From NCBI GenBank assembly GCA_017856435.1, contig JAFMFB010000001.1:96813-160812 (forward strand): DNA of 64,000 bases, in the 5' to 3' direction. This DNA is from Burkholderiaceae bacterium. Lineage in GTDB: Bacteria; Pseudomonadota; Gammaproteobacteria; Burkholderiales; Burkholderiaceae_C. A program made the position numbers and the translations under genes. The notes beneath the pieces are model-generated. The model saw nothing but the letters and a program-made list of their open reading frames with translations, was not told the DNA's origin and did no database searches. Below are positions 31,995-43,976 of this stretch, piece by piece. Positions within the stretch are counted from its first letter, which is position 1. The number at the start of each line of letters is the position of its first letter.

Positions 31995-32510
31995 TTACTG
32001 CCCTGCGCCCACCAGAAAATCACTCTTGCCCAGTGCGACGCCGTTGTGGCGCAGGATGGCATAGGCGGTGGTGATGTGGAAAAACATATTGGGCAGGGCC
32101 CAGGTCTTGAGGTAGTTTTCTGCGGTCAAGGTGCGTGAACCGGTCTTGCCCACCGGAAAGGTAATCTCTTTTTCTTCCAGGCCGTCCAGCGCGCTGGCGG
32201 GCACGGTTTGCAACCAGGCCAAGGTCTTGTCGATTCGGGCCATCAGATCGGCTATCGTGTTTTCAGTGTTTTCGTATTTGGGGGCATCCATGCCGGTGAT
32301 GCGGGCAACACACAGCTTGGCAGCGTCACAGGCGATGCAGATCTGGGTTTTGAAGGGCAGCATGTCGGGTGCCAGCCGGTACTGCACCAGGGCTTGCTCG
32401 TCATAGCCGCGGGTGGCTACATCGGCCTGGGCCTTGCTCAGGAGATGGTGAAGATTGCCCAGAAAACGATTGAAGACAGGCAAGGCGGCGCTGGAAAGGG
32501 TGATGCTCAT
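31995..32510 (-). CDS. DUF1993-family protein
   Basis: A 171-residue protein of the DUF1993 family (DinB-like four-helix fold). Recognisable segments are FNRFLGNLHHLLSKAQAD, LAPDMLPFKTQICIACDAAKLCVARI and NMFFHITTAYAILRHNGVALGKSDFL near the end. Function unknown. The region resembles DinB-superfamily proteins, which use a metal held by three His, but only some of those residues are evident. It is between pyrE (convergent) and gatB (same strand); the terminator overlapping the gatB stop suggests that it is not part of the gatCAB transcript. Confidence 0.85.
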   Translation of the reverse strand: MSITLSSAALPVFNRFLGNLHHLLSKAQADVATRGYDEQALVQYRLAPDMLPFKTQICIACDAAKLCVARITGMDAPKYENTENTIADLMARIDKTLAWLQTVPASALDGLEEKEITFPVGKTGSRTLTAENYLKTWALPNMFFHITTAYAILRHNGVALGKSDFLVGAGQ

Positions 32511-32558
32511 AAATGTCTCGATGAAAATGACAGGTTAATAAAATTGATACAGAAAGAT

Positions 32559-32573
32559 GCGGCTTGAAGCGCT

Positions 32574-32581
<8 letters not shown>
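32559..32581 (-). terminator. Hairpin at the end of gatB, probable terminator of gatCAB
   Basis: GCGGTTGAAGC-GCTTCAAGCCGC on the minus strand (14-base perfect palindrome TTGAAGCGCTTCAA plus GCGG/CCGC arms). It overlaps the gatB stop codon and is followed on that strand by T-rich sequence (ATCTTTCT, then TTTT). Confidence 0.55.
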
Positions 32582-34019
<1,438 letters not shown>

Positions 34020-34020
34020 C

Positions 34021-35511
34021 TTAAAAGCCTCCTGGCTGGCGCAGGTGAAAGTCGCTGTTCTGTTGGAAGCGGTGCGCCATGTTCAGCAGCCGCGATTCCT
34101 GCAGGTAGTTGCCGATCAGCTGCATGCCAACAGGCATTCCGCCCTGGCCAAATCCAACCGGCAGGCTCATGCCCGGCAATCCAGCCAGGGAGGCTGGCAG
34201 GGTGAAGATGTCAGCCAGATAATTTGCCAATGGGTCGTCGGCTTTCTCGCCGATTTTCCAGGCCACGGTCGGTGCTACTGGTCCGGCGATGACGTCGCAG
34301 GACTTAAATGCCTGCTGGAAGTCCTCGGCAATCATGCGACGAATTTTCTGGGCTTGCAGATAGTAGGCGTCGTAATACCCATGCGAGAGCACATAGGTGC
34401 CCACCATGATGCGGCGCTTGACCTCTTCGCCAAAACCCTCGGCACGACTCTTTTTGTACATGTCCAGCAGGTCTTCGTAGCGATCGGCCCGATGGCCGAA
34501 CTTGACACCGTCAAAGCGACTGAGGTTGGAGCTGGCTTCAGCAGGCGCAATGATGTAGTAGACCGGGATGGCCAGCTCGGTCCTTGGCAAGGAGATCGGT
34601 ACCAGCTGCGCTCCAAGCTTCTGATAGGCCTGCAAGGCCGCTTCAATGGCACTGCGCACATCCGCTGCTAAGCCTTCACCGAAAAATTCCTTCGGGACAC
34701 CGATGCGTATTCCCTCCAGGGACTGGTTGAGCTGCAGGGTGAAATTCTCGTCCGGCACTTCCAGTGAGGTCGAGTCACGGTCGGGATCGGGTCCGCACAT
34801 GGCCGAAAGAATTAGCGCGCAATCCTCAGCGCTGCGTGCCATCGGTCCGGCCTGATCCAGACTGGAGGCGTAGGCGATCATTCCGTAGCGCGAAGCACGA
34901 CCGTAGGTGGGCTTGATGCCAGTAATTCCGCAAAAGGCGGCCGGCTGACGTATGGAGCCCCCGGTGTCGGTACCGGTGGCAACGGGTGTCAGTTGCGCGG
35001 CCACGGCGGCAGCGCTACCGCCCGAGGAGCCGCCGGCCACGCGCTCCCGGTCCCAGGGGTTGCGAACCGGGGTGGCCGCAGCATGACCCAAGGCGGGCAC
35101 GGCCACATTTTCGTTGGCCGAACCCATGGCGAATTCGTCACAGCTGAGCTTGCCCAGGGTCACCGTGCCCTGCTGCGCCAGGCGGTCGACGACGGTGGCA
35201 TCAAACGGTGAGCGATAGCCGGCCAGCATGTTTGAACCGGCGGTGGTTGGAAAGCCCTGGGTGACAAAGATATCTTTGTGGGCAATGGGCACACCTGTCA
35301 GAGGGCTGCAACTGCCAGCGGCTAGCCGGGCGTCCGCGGCGCGGGCCTGATCCAGGGTGAGCTCTTCATTGAGGGCGACAAAAGCGGCCAGCTGATGGTT
35401 GGCGCTGATGCGACTGAGAAAGTGCTGCGCAGTCTCAAGGGCGGAGACTTTCTTGTCGCGCAGGGCTTGGGCCAGCCTGGCGACCGACATCTGGTGCAAT
35501 TCCTCAGCCAT
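34021..35511 (-). CDS. gatA: Aspartyl/glutamyl-tRNA amidotransferase subunit A
   Basis: A 496-residue amidase-signature glutaminase that supplies ammonia to GatB. The Ser-cisSer-Lys triad is visible: Lys in PIAHKDIF, the [15 protein letters not shown] run, and nucleophile Ser in [16 protein letters not shown]. The N-terminal [17 protein letters not shown] is normal. Its ATG overlaps the gatC stop by one base (TAATG). A short alternative start seven codons in exists but the overlap favours 35511. Confidence 0.97.
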   Translation of the reverse strand: MAEELHQMSVARLAQALRDKKVSALETAQHFLSRISANHQLAAFVALNEELTLDQARAADARLAAGSCSPLTGVPIAHKDIFVTQGFPTTAGSNMLAGYRSPFDATVVDRLAQQGTVTLGKLSCDEFAMGSANENVAVPALGHAAATPVRNPWDRERVAGGSSGGSAAAVAAQLTPVATGTDTGGSIRQPAAFCGITGIKPTYGRASRYGMIAYASSLDQAGPMARSAEDCALILSAMCGPDPDRDSTSLEVPDENFTLQLNQSLEGIRIGVPKEFFGEGLAADVRSAIEAALQAYQKLGAQLVPISLPRTELAIPVYYIIAPAEASSNLSRFDGVKFGHRADRYEDLLDMYKKSRAEGFGEEVKRRIMVGTYVLSHGYYDAYYLQAQKIRRMIAEDFQQAFKSCDVIAGPVAPTVAWKIGEKADDPLANYLADIFTLPASLAGLPGMSLPVGFGQGGMPVGMQLIGNYLQESRLLNMAHRFQQNSDFHLRQPGGF

Positions 35512-35810
35512 TATTCGATCACTCTTGGAACCAGAAACAGGCCACGCTCGACGGCCGGTGCTGTTAGCTGGTTGGCTTCCCGGTTGTCGGGCTCAGAAGC
35601 CCGGTCTTCACGCAGGCGTAGCGCCATCTCGGACACAGTTGCCAGCGGATGGGCCAGGGGCTCGATGCCAGTCGTGTCAACAGCGCGCATTTGCTCGACA
35701 AGTTCAAAAAAATTATTGATCTGGGCGAGCATGCGCTGACTTTGGTCCGGGGTCAGCTCGAGCCGGGCCAGGTTGGCGATGCGTGAGATATCAGATGAAT
35801 TGAGAGACAT
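35511..35810 (-). CDS. gatC: Aspartyl/glutamyl-tRNA amidotransferase subunit C
   Basis: A 99-residue GatC, the small clamp that stabilises GatA-Gat[35 protein letters not shown] is the helical N-terminal half; [34 protein letters not shown] is the conserved tail that winds around the partners. It is the first gene of the gatCAB operon and is divergent from mreB. It overlaps gatA by one base. Confidence 0.96.
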   Translation of the reverse strand: MSLNSSDISRIANLARLELTPDQSQRMLAQINNFFELVEQMRAVDTTGIEPLAHPLATVSEMALRLREDRASEPDNREANQLTAPAVERGLFLVPRVIE

Positions 35811-35883
35811 GGTTGTCGCAGAATGAAACAGGGGACATCAAGCCGGGTAGGGCCGTCCCGCCGACACAGCCTTGGCCGCTGGG

Positions 35884-35897
35884 GATAAGGTATTATC
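35884..35897. promoter_or_regulatory. AT-rich palindrome between gatC and mreB
   Basis: GATAA-GGTA-TTATC lies in the 199-base gatC-mreB gap. It gives a TATTAT on the plus strand and a GATAAT on the minus strand, so it could hold -10 elements for both operons. Neither has a convincing -35. A possible promoter for mreB here would leave a leader of about 110 bases. Confidence 0.3.
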
Positions 35898-35973
35898 TCG
35901 CCTTTATGGGGCCATTGATTTCTCTGGCTTCTGCAGGTGATATTCAGCAATTTTGGACTGTTGGGCCGGGTAG

Positions 35974-37053
<1,080 letters not shown>

Positions 37054-37068
37054 GACGCGGGGACAGCG

Positions 37069-37992
37069 ATGCCACTGGGTACGCTGGATAGATCACCACC
37101 CCCCCTGTTTCGGCAGGGCACATCGGCTCTGACCAAGCTTCTGGTTCTGAGCTCGGCGGCCATCTTTCTGATGGTGGCCGATGCCCGTTTCCAGATGATC
37201 CAGCCGGTGAGAACCGTGCTGGCCACAGCGATCTACCCCATGCAGGCCTTGATGCTCCAGCCGCGCCTCTGGACAGAGCGCGTTGCCGAGCTCCTGCGCT
37301 CGGTCTCCCAGGACAAGTCGTCCATGGACAAGGCCCAGTTGGAATTGGCAAGTCAGGCGCAACGCGTCCAGCAGGTGGAACAATTGCAGTTGGAAAATGC
37401 CCGATTGCGGCAGCTGCTTGAGTTGCGCGAACCATTGGCGTCACCCTCCCTGGCGGCCCAGGTGATTTACGACGCGGCCGACCCCTATTCCCGCAAGGTG
37501 GTCATCGACAAGGGTACGCTCAAGGGGGTTGTGGCCGGTGCCCCGGTCATCGACGACCTGGGTGTGCTGGGTCAGGTCACGCGGGTCTATCCGCTCACCA
37601 GCGAGGTCACCTTGCTGACTGACCCGGAGCAGTTTATTCCGACGCTCAATACACGAAATGGCCTGCGAGCGCTGGCCTCAGGCAGCGCCAGCCGCAGCAA
37701 CGGCATGGAGTTGCGATTGATTCCTGCAAGCGCCGATGTCCAGGTAGGCGATCTGCTGACGACCAGTGGAGTGGATGCGGTTTTCCCGGCGGGTTTGATG
37801 GTGGCTCGAGTCACTAAGGTGGAGCGCAGGGTGGATTCGTCCTTTGCGGCCATCGAGCTTGACCCGATGGCTCGGGCCGATGGGGCGCTGCATGTCCTGG
37901 TTTTGGAGCCGGCAACAAAAACCTTGCCAGCACGTCCGAACGCCTTGTCTAACCCCAAACCGGGCCAGTCTGCCTCAGGAGGGCGTGAATGA
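37069..37992 (+). CDS. mreC: Rod-shape-determining protein MreC
   Basis: A 307-residue bitopic protein linking MreB and PBP2. One transmembrane segment (about 22-42, LLVLSSAAIFLMVADA). A coiled coil follows (about 75-118, with repeated Gln/Leu/Glu in QVEQLQLENARLRQLLEL). Then comes the periplasmic beta-barrel part (KGVVAGAPVIDDLGVLGQV, VQVGDLLTTSGVDAVFPAGLMV). A proline-rich tail ends it. The last four bases overlap the mreD start (ATGA). Confidence 0.96.
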   Translation: MPLGTLDRSPPPLFRQGTSALTKLLVLSSAAIFLMVADARFQMIQPVRTVLATAIYPMQALMLQPRLWTERVAELLRSVSQDKSSMDKAQLELASQAQRVQQVEQLQLENARLRQLLELREPLASPSLAAQVIYDAADPYSRKVVIDKGTLKGVVAGAPVIDDLGVLGQVTRVYPLTSEVTLLTDPEQFIPTLNTRNGLRALASGSASRSNGMELRLIPASADVQVGDLLTTSGVDAVFPAGLMVARVTKVERRVDSSFAAIELDPMARADGALHVLVLEPATKTLPARPNALSNPKPGQSASGGRE

Positions 37993-38522
37993 TCATGCGC
38001 CCAGGCCAGCAGCTGCTGCTGCCGGCCAACCCGATTTTTATCTGGACCACCCTGGTGCTTGCCTTGCTGACCAATTTTGTGCAAGGCATTGCTTTCTGGG
38101 GAGGCGGCGCGCCGTGGCAGCCCGATGTGCTGGCCCTGGTGTTGGTGTTCTGGAGCGTACATCAGCCGCGTCGCGTTAGCGTGGCCGCTGCTTTTGTGTT
38201 TGGCCTCTTGATGGATGTGCATCAGGCCGGTCTGCTGGGTGAGCATGCCCTGGCTTATGTCTGCATGTGCTATCTGGCTATTACCATCCATCGCCGTCTG
38301 CTGTGGTTTCCGGTACCGATGCAATCCTTCCAAGTCTTACCCCTGTTCATCGTGGCCCATGGCTTGTCGCTGGCTTCGCGGCTGATGATCGGGGGCAATT
38401 TTCCGGGCCTGAGTCTACTGTTGGCGCCCGCTCTGGAGGCGATGTTGTGGCCGATCGTTTCGGTGCTGTTGTTGATACCTCAAAAACGCGCGCCTGACCC
38501 AGATGTTGACCGACCGCTATGA
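37989..38522 (+). CDS. mreD: Rod-shape-determining protein MreD
   Basis: A 177-residue integral membrane protein with about five or six helices (FIWTTLVLALLTNFVQGIAF, VLALVLVFWSVH, VAAAFVFGLLMDVHQAGLLG, YVCMCYLAITIHRRLLWF). FGLLMDVHQAGLLGEHALAY is the conserved loop seen in MreD. It is required with MreB and MreC for rod shape. The ATG overlaps mreC by 4 nt and its stop overlaps mrdA by 4 nt, so the three are tightly coupled. Confidence 0.95.
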   Translation: MIMRPGQQLLLPANPIFIWTTLVLALLTNFVQGIAFWGGGAPWQPDVLALVLVFWSVHQPRRVSVAAAFVFGLLMDVHQAGLLGEHALAYVCMCYLAITIHRRLLWFPVPMQSFQVLPLFIVAHGLSLASRLMIGGNFPGLSLLLAPALEAMLWPIVSVLLLIPQKRAPDPDVDRPL

Positions 38523-40471
38523 CGGCGCTGCGCAATGTCGAGCTAGAGCTGGTGCGCTTTCGCCACCGGACGCTGATGGTGCTGGCGGCGCTGTCAGCCT
38601 GTTTTTTTATTCTGCTTGCCCGTCTTGTTTACTTGCAGGTGCTGCAGCATGAGCAGCTGAGTCAACAGGCTGAAAACAACCGGACGGCAATTGTCCCGGT
38701 GGTGCCCAACCGGGGCCAAATTCTGGACCGAAACGGCATAGTGCTGGCTTCCAATTATTCAGCCTATACCCTGGAGATCACGCCAGCACGCGTGGCCAGT
38801 GTCGAGCAGACCATTGACGATTTGGCACAAATCGTGGAGATCACACCGCGCGACCGGCGTCGCTTCAAAAAGCTGCGTGAGGAATCAAAAAGCTTTGACT
38901 CGGTTTCTATACGCTCGCGGCTCAGCGATGAAGAGGTGGCCCGGGTCGCCGCCCAGCTCTACCGATTTCCCGGTGTGGCCATCAAGGCCCGACTGTTTCG
39001 CAGCTACCCGTATGGAGAATTGGCCAGCCATGTGATTGGCTATATCGGCCGCATCAACCAGGCTGAAAAGCGGGTCATGGAAGACTGGCCGGAAGAAGAC
39101 CAGGGCAATTACCGGGGCACGGACTACATTGGCAAACTGGGTATTGAGCAAAGTTACGAAAAAAATCTGCATGGCATCACCGGGGTCGAGCGGCTTGAAA
39201 CCTCTGCAGGCGGCCGCGCGGTTCGCAAGTTGGCCAGCAGTCCATCAACCCCGGGTGATTCAGTAACCCTTTCAATCGACATCAAGTTCCAGCACCTGAT
39301 CGAAACCCTGTTTGGAGCCCGTCGGGGCGCCCTGGTGGCGTTGAACCCTAAAACCGGCGAAGTTCTGGCCCTGGTTAGCAAGCCCACGTTTGACCCCAAC
39401 CTGTTTGTCGAGGGCATTGACGCTGACAGCTGGAAAGAGCTTAACGAATCCATCAACAAGCCTCTGCTGAACCGGGCCTTGCGGGGCACCTATCCGCCCG
39501 GCTCCACCTACAAGCCTTTCATGGCCATGGCGGCCTTGCAATCGGGCAAGCGCTCGCCGTCAGCCATCATCAACGATGCCGGGAGCTGGACCTATGGCGG
39601 CCATGTTTTTCGCAGCCATGGCGACACTGGACTTGGCCCGGTCGACATGTACCGCAGCATCGTCAAGTCGAGCAATGTCTACTACTACTCGCTGGCCAAT
39701 GAGTTGGGTGTGGATGCAATCCATGACTTCATGGCCCCTCTCGGCTTTGGGCAGCTCACCGGGATTGATCTGTTGGGCGAGGTGCGTGGCGTGCTTCCCA
39801 GTCAGGCCTGGAAACGCAATACCTACAAACGACCAGAGCAAAAAAAATGGTACGGCGGGGAAACGATCTCATTAGGTATCGGTCAGGGCTATAACACCTT
39901 CACCATGCTGCAAATGGCCAGTGCGACAGCAACCCTTGCCAACGGCGGCATCAAGCATGCGCCCCAGGTGGTGCTATCTCGCCAGGACGCGTTGAACCAT
40001 ACCATTCAGGTGGTACCAGCCAAACCGACCCAGGACCTCGGGTTCAGGCCTGACCATGTGGCGGTAATCCGGCGCGCGCTGGTCGGTGTAACCCAGGAGG
40101 GAACTTCGGCCCGGGTCTTTGCCGGTGCGCCCTATCTGAGTGGGGGCAAGACCGGTACTGCGCAGGCAGTCACCATCGGGCAGAAGGACAAGTACAACGC
40201 TGCCAAAATGGAAGAGCATCAGCGTGACCATGCCCTGTACATGGCCTTCGCACCAGCCGAAGACCCCACGATCGTCCTGGCCGTGGTGGTTGAAAACGCC
40301 GGCTTTGGTGCCGAACATGCCGCCCCCATCGCTCGACGGGCCTTTGACTACTGGCTGCTGGGCCAGTACCCCAGCGAGGAGGACATTGCCGCCGTGCGCG
40401 TCGGCCGGGCTGCTGCGCCTATTGGCAAGCCTAGACGGGTGCAAGACATTGCCTGGCCGCCCGCCAAATAA
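38519..40471 (+). CDS. mrdA: Penicillin-binding protein 2 (class B transpeptidase)
   Basis: A 650-residue elongasome transpeptidase. An N-terminal membrane anchor (about 19-39, MVLAALSACFFILLARLVYL) is followed by a dimerisation or pedestal domain. The transpeptidase domain has SxxK at Ser329-Lys332 (GSTYKPF), SxN in SSNVYYY and KTG at 544-546 (GGKTGTAQ). IVPVVPNRGQILDRNG begins the pedestal. Last gene of the mre set. The usual partner rodA does not follow; hairpins and a minus-strand gene follow instead, so rodA must be elsewhere. Confidence 0.97.
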   Translation: MTALRNVELELVRFRHRTLMVLAALSACFFILLARLVYLQVLQHEQLSQQAENNRTAIVPVVPNRGQILDRNGIVLASNYSAYTLEITPARVASVEQTIDDLAQIVEITPRDRRRFKKLREESKSFDSVSIRSRLSDEEVARVAAQLYRFPGVAIKARLFRSYPYGELASHVIGYIGRINQAEKRVMEDWPEEDQGNYRGTDYIGKLGIEQSYEKNLHGITGVERLETSAGGRAVRKLASSPSTPGDSVTLSIDIKFQHLIETLFGARRGALVALNPKTGEVLALVSKPTFDPNLFVEGIDADSWKELNESINKPLLNRALRGTYPPGSTYKPFMAMAALQSGKRSPSAIINDAGSWTYGGHVFRSHGDTGLGPVDMYRSIVKSSNVYYYSLANELGVDAIHDFMAPLGFGQLTGIDLLGEVRGVLPSQAWKRNTYKRPEQKKWYGGETISLGIGQGYNTFTMLQMASATATLANGGIKHAPQVVLSRQDALNHTIQVVPAKPTQDLGFRPDHVAVIRRALVGVTQEGTSARVFAGAPYLSGGKTGTAQAVTIGQKDKYNAAKMEEHQRDHALYMAFAPAEDPTIVLAVVVENAGFGAEHAAPIARRAFDYWLLGQYPSEEDIAAVRVGRAAAPIGKPRRVQDIAWPPAK

Positions 40472-40491
40472 GAACAGATGCAGTCAATTAA

Positions 40492-40517
40492 AAAGAAAAG
40501 GCACCGCGAAGGGTGCC
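40492..40517. terminator. Hairpin GGCACC-GCGAAG-GGTGCC with AT-rich flank
   Basis: A six-base GC stem at 40500-40517. On the minus strand the stem is followed by CTTTTCTTTTT, so it probably ends transcription from the GMC oxidoreductase gene; on the plus strand only GTTT follows, and it may act weakly for mrdA. Confidence 0.55.
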
Positions 40518-40527
40518 GTTTCGAACC

Positions 40528-40563
40528 TTCTGCCGGTCAGGGCAGAAATTAAATTTTCTATTT
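40528..40563 (+). terminator. Hairpin followed by AT-rich tract after mrdA
   Basis: TTCTGCC-GGTCAG-GGCAGAA, then an A/T-rich tract containing TTTT twice on the plus strand (imperfect T-run). Together with the preceding hairpin this is the best candidate for the mreBCD-mrdA terminator. Confidence 0.5.
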
Positions 40564-40613
40564 TGGTTTGCTCCTCGGCCTCTCACACTGCGCCAAGGCG
40601 CTGTTGATAGGCA

Positions 40614-40658
40614 GGGAATTTACCCCGGTTTCGTAATTTGCGAATCGGGAATTACCCC
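40614..40658. repeat. Direct repeat enclosing a stem-loop downstream of the GMC gene
   Basis: GGGAATTTACCCC (40614-40626) and GGGAATTACCCC (40647-40658) are near-identical, 33 bases apart. Between and overlapping them, CCCG..TTCG-TAATTTG-CGAA.CGGG (40624-40649) forms a stem-loop. Its function is unknown. Confidence 0.5.
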
Positions 40659-40674
40659 TATTTGAACAAATGCA

Positions 40675-42321
40675 TTATTTGCCGGCGGCGTCCTGAATCA
40701 TCCACTCTGCGGTCTTTTCCGCCATCATCAGGGTGGGGGAGTTGGTATTGCCGCTGGTAATGGTCGGCATGGCGCCAGCGTCCACTACCCGCAGACGGGC
40801 GATCAAAGAGTTGTGAGTACGCACTCTCATATTTGAGTCCAGTACAGCGTGAGGATCGGACGCATGACCCATCTTGGTGGTCCCGACCGGGTGAAAGATG
40901 GTCGAGCCAATATCACCGGCCAGCCGAGCCAGGTCCTCGTCGCTTTGATACTGCAGGCCAGGCTTCCATTCGCTGGGTTGGTACCTCGCCAAGGCCTCCT
41001 GCTGAACAATGCGCCGAGTCACCCGCAGCGAGTCGGCGGCAACCTTGCGGTCCTCGGGCGTACTCAGATAGTTGGGCGCGATGGCAGGCGCGTCCTGGAA
41101 ATTGTTGGTTTTGATCTGAACCGTGCCGCGGCTGCTGGGGTTGAGGTTGCAGACGCTGGCGGTAAAGGCGGGAAAGGCATGCAAAGGTTCACCAAACGCA
41201 TCCAGGCTGAGCGGCTGGACGTGGTACTCGAGATTCGGCCAGGCCAGTGCCGGGTCTGACTTGGTGAAGGCCCCGAGCTGAGACGGTGACATGCTCATCG
41301 GGCCACTGCGATTCAGGGCGTATTCAATCCCGATGGCCGCCTTGCCCCACCAGGAGTTGGCCAGGGTATTGAGGGTCTTGACGCCCTGAACCTTGTAGAC
41401 CGAGCGAATTTGTAAATGGTCCTGCAGATTGGCCCCCACGCCCGGACGATCATGCAGCACCTTGATATTGTGCTGTTGCAGCAATTCACCCGGCCCAATG
41501 CCCGAGAGCTGCAGAATCTGCGGCGAGCCAATGCTGCCGGCACTCAGGACCACTTCCCGTTCAGCTCGCGCCAGAACCATCTGCTTGCCGTCCCAAACCT
41601 GCACGCCGCTACAGACAGTGCTGCCGTCTGAGCGTTGATCGAGCAACAGGCGAGCCACCTGGGCGCGCGTCCACAAGGTGAAGTTGCTGCGTTCATGGCA
41701 GGTAGGGCGCAAAAAGGCCTTGGCCGTGTTCCAGCGCCAACCCCGCTTCTGGTTCACTTCAAAGTAGCCCACGCCTTCGTTATTGCCTTGATTGAAATCA
41801 TCGGTGGCCGCTATCCCGGCCTGCACCGCCGCCTGGGCAAACGCATCCAGGACATCCCAGCGCAATCGCTGCCGCTCAACCCGCCATTCACCGCCAGCGC
41901 CATGAAATTCATCCGCGCCCAGGTAGTGGTCTTCATGGCGTTTGAAGGCGGGCAACACATGCTCCCAGGACCAGGTGTCATCCCCGGTGGCTTGAGCCCA
42001 GCTCGCGTAATCACGCACCTGACCGCGCATATAGATCATGCCGTTGATGCTTGAGCAGCCGCCCAGGGTCTTGCCGCGCGGGTAACGCAACTGACGTCCG
42101 TTGAGTCCTGGGTCAGGCTCGGTCTGGTAGAGCCAGTCGGTGCGCGGGTTGCCAATGCAGTAGAGGTAGCCAACCGGAATGTGTATCCAATGGTAGTTGT
42201 CAGGGCCGCCCGCCTCGATCAGCAAGACGCGCTTGCTGCGGTCAGCACTTAGTCGATTGGCCAGCAGGGCGCCGGCAGTGCCAGCCCCCACAATGATGTA
42301 GTCAAAGGTCGGCTCGCTCAT
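40675..42321 (-). CDS. GMC-family oxidoreductase (choline/alcohol dehydrogenase-like)
   Basis: A 548-residue FAD flavoprotein of the glucose-methanol-choline family. YIIVGAGTAGALLANRLS (about 8-25) binds FAD; TLGGCSSINGMIYMRG (about 83-98) is GMC signature 1; the signature 2 region is SAGSIGSPQILQLSGIG. FHPVGTTKMG contains the active-site His and SGNTNSPTLMMAEK the second active residue, here Asn. It oxidises an alcohol group; choline dehydrogenase and PEG/aliphatic alcohol dehydrogenases are relatives and the sequence does not decide. Neighbour mmsA on the same strand, 82 bases upstream, makes a propanol/aldehyde catabolic role conceivable. No Shine-Dalgarno is obvious. Confidence 0.9.
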   Translation of the reverse strand: MSEPTFDYIIVGAGTAGALLANRLSADRSKRVLLIEAGGPDNYHWIHIPVGYLYCIGNPRTDWLYQTEPDPGLNGRQLRYPRGKTLGGCSSINGMIYMRGQVRDYASWAQATGDDTWSWEHVLPAFKRHEDHYLGADEFHGAGGEWRVERQRLRWDVLDAFAQAAVQAGIAATDDFNQGNNEGVGYFEVNQKRGWRWNTAKAFLRPTCHERSNFTLWTRAQVARLLLDQRSDGSTVCSGVQVWDGKQMVLARAEREVVLSAGSIGSPQILQLSGIGPGELLQQHNIKVLHDRPGVGANLQDHLQIRSVYKVQGVKTLNTLANSWWGKAAIGIEYALNRSGPMSMSPSQLGAFTKSDPALAWPNLEYHVQPLSLDAFGEPLHAFPAFTASVCNLNPSSRGTVQIKTNNFQDAPAIAPNYLSTPEDRKVAADSLRVTRRIVQQEALARYQPSEWKPGLQYQSDEDLARLAGDIGSTIFHPVGTTKMGHASDPHAVLDSNMRVRTHNSLIARLRVVDAGAMPTITSGNTNSPTLMMAEKTAEWMIQDAAGK

Positions 42322-42403
42322 GGATTTACACGCCTGTCAGGCACTAACGCCGACGCGCTGAGTCAGAACAGATTGAAAACCCGGCCCAGTTGCCATCGGT
42401 TGA

Positions 42404-43915
42404 TTACTTGGAGACCGGCATGGCGAACTCCGCGCCTTTGCCGATACTTTCAGGCCAGCGTTGCATGATTGATTTCTGCTTGGTGTAGAAGCGAACCCCC
42501 TCTTCGCCATAGGCATGCATGTCGCCAAACAGGGAGCGTTTCCAGCCGCCAAAACCGTGCCAGGCCATGGGCACTGGAATCGGCACATTGATACCCACCA
42601 TGCCAACCTGGATACGGCGCGCAAATTCACGCGCGGCGTTGCCGTCCCGGGTGTAACAGGCCACGCCATTGCCAAATTCATGGTCGTTGATCAGTTTGAC
42701 CGCCGTGCCGAAATCGGGAACGCGCACACAGGCCAACACCGGCCCAAAGATCTCTTCCTTGTAAATTTTCATTTCGGGCGTGACATGGTCAAACAGGGTG
42801 CCGCCCAGCCAGAAACCGTTGGCACAACCGGCCCCGGCGGAGGCGCCCTTGAAGCCGCGACCATCCACCCGCAGCATGGCGCCCTCCTTGGCCCCATGCT
42901 CGATATAGCCACTGATCCGCTGGTGGGCAATACCAGTCACGATCGGCCCCATCTCGGCATCGAGTTCCATGCCGTTCTTCACTTTCAGGGCTTGGGCTCT
43001 TTCTATCAGCTTGGGCATGATCTTGTCGCCCACATCGCCAACCAGCACGGCCACCGAGATCGCCATGCATCGCTCACCGGCTGAGCCGTAGGCTGCGCCA
43101 ATCAGCCCATCCACCGCCTGGTCAAGGTCGGCATCGGGCATCACCACCATGTGGTTCTTAGCGCCGCCCAGCGCCTGCACGCGTTTTCCGTGATGGGCGC
43201 CGGTCTCGTAGATGTAGTTGGCAATCGGGGTGGAGCCGACAAAACTGACGGCCTTGACATCCGGGTGGACCAACAGGGCATCCACGGCCTCCTTGTCGCC
43301 CTGCACCACATTGAACACGCCGTCGGGCAGCCCCGCTTTTTTCAGCAGGTCGGCCATCAGCAGCGAGGGACTGGGATCGATCGGACTGGGCTTGAGGACA
43401 AAGGTGTTGCCACAGGCAATGGCGACCGGGAACATCCACATGGGCACCATCACCGGAAAATTGAAGGGGGTGATCCCGGCCACTACGCCCAGCGGCTGGC
43501 GCATCGTCCAGTTGTCCATGCCGGTGGACACCTGCTCGGTGAAGTCTCCTTTGAGCAGTTGGGGGATGCCCGTGGCAAATTCCAGGATCTCAACCCCCCG
43601 TGTCACCTCACCCTGGGCATCGGTAAATACCTTGCCGTGCTCGGACGTAATCAGGCGGGCCAACTCGTCGCGGTGCGCGTTCATCAGTTCCAGAAACTTG
43701 AACATCACGCGAGCGCGACGCAAGGGCGAGGTATCCGCCCAGGCAGGAAAGGCAGCCTGGGCAGCCGCTACCGCCTTGTGCACTTCGGCCGCACTGGCCA
43801 GCGAGGTTCGTCCGGTGACCGCGCCCGTGGCAGGGTTGAAGACATCCTGGGCGCGCCCCGAGGTCCCGGCAACGATCTGGCCAGAAATGAAATGGTCAAT
43901 GCTAGTCACGCTCAT
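42404..43915 (-). CDS. mmsA: CoA-acylating methylmalonate-semialdehyde dehydrogenase
   Basis: A 503-residue ALDH-fold enzyme that converts methylmalonate semialdehyde (valine breakdown) or malonate semialdehyde to propionyl- or acetyl-CoA, releasing CO2. [19 protein letters not shown] (about 147-165) and the catalytic Cys283 (GERCMAIS) are typical. [16 protein letters not shown] shows Asn where ordinary ALDHs have the general-base Glu, the hallmark of CoA-dependent members. The start has GGAG about seven bases upstream. mmsB and other valine genes are not adjacent. It may be co-transcribed with the GMC oxidoreductase. Confidence 0.94.
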   Translation of the reverse strand: MSVTSIDHFISGQIVAGTSGRAQDVFNPATGAVTGRTSLASAAEVHKAVAAAQAAFPAWADTSPLRRARVMFKFLELMNAHRDELARLITSEHGKVFTDAQGEVTRGVEILEFATGIPQLLKGDFTEQVSTGMDNWTMRQPLGVVAGITPFNFPVMVPMWMFPVAIACGNTFVLKPSPIDPSPSLLMADLLKKAGLPDGVFNVVQGDKEAVDALLVHPDVKAVSFVGSTPIANYIYETGAHHGKRVQALGGAKNHMVVMPDADLDQAVDGLIGAAYGSAGERCMAISVAVLVGDVGDKIMPKLIERAQALKVKNGMELDAEMGPIVTGIAHQRISGYIEHGAKEGAMLRVDGRGFKGASAGAGCANGFWLGGTLFDHVTPEMKIYKEEIFGPVLACVRVPDFGTAVKLINDHEFGNGVACYTRDGNAAREFARRIQVGMVGINVPIPVPMAWHGFGGWKRSLFGDMHAYGEEGVRFYTKQKSIMQRWPESIGKGAEFAMPVSK

Positions 43916-43976
43916 AAGCTTGCTCCGTGGGGCTGGGAAGAAGGGTCAATTGTCGGGTTAATCCGTGACGGGTCGC

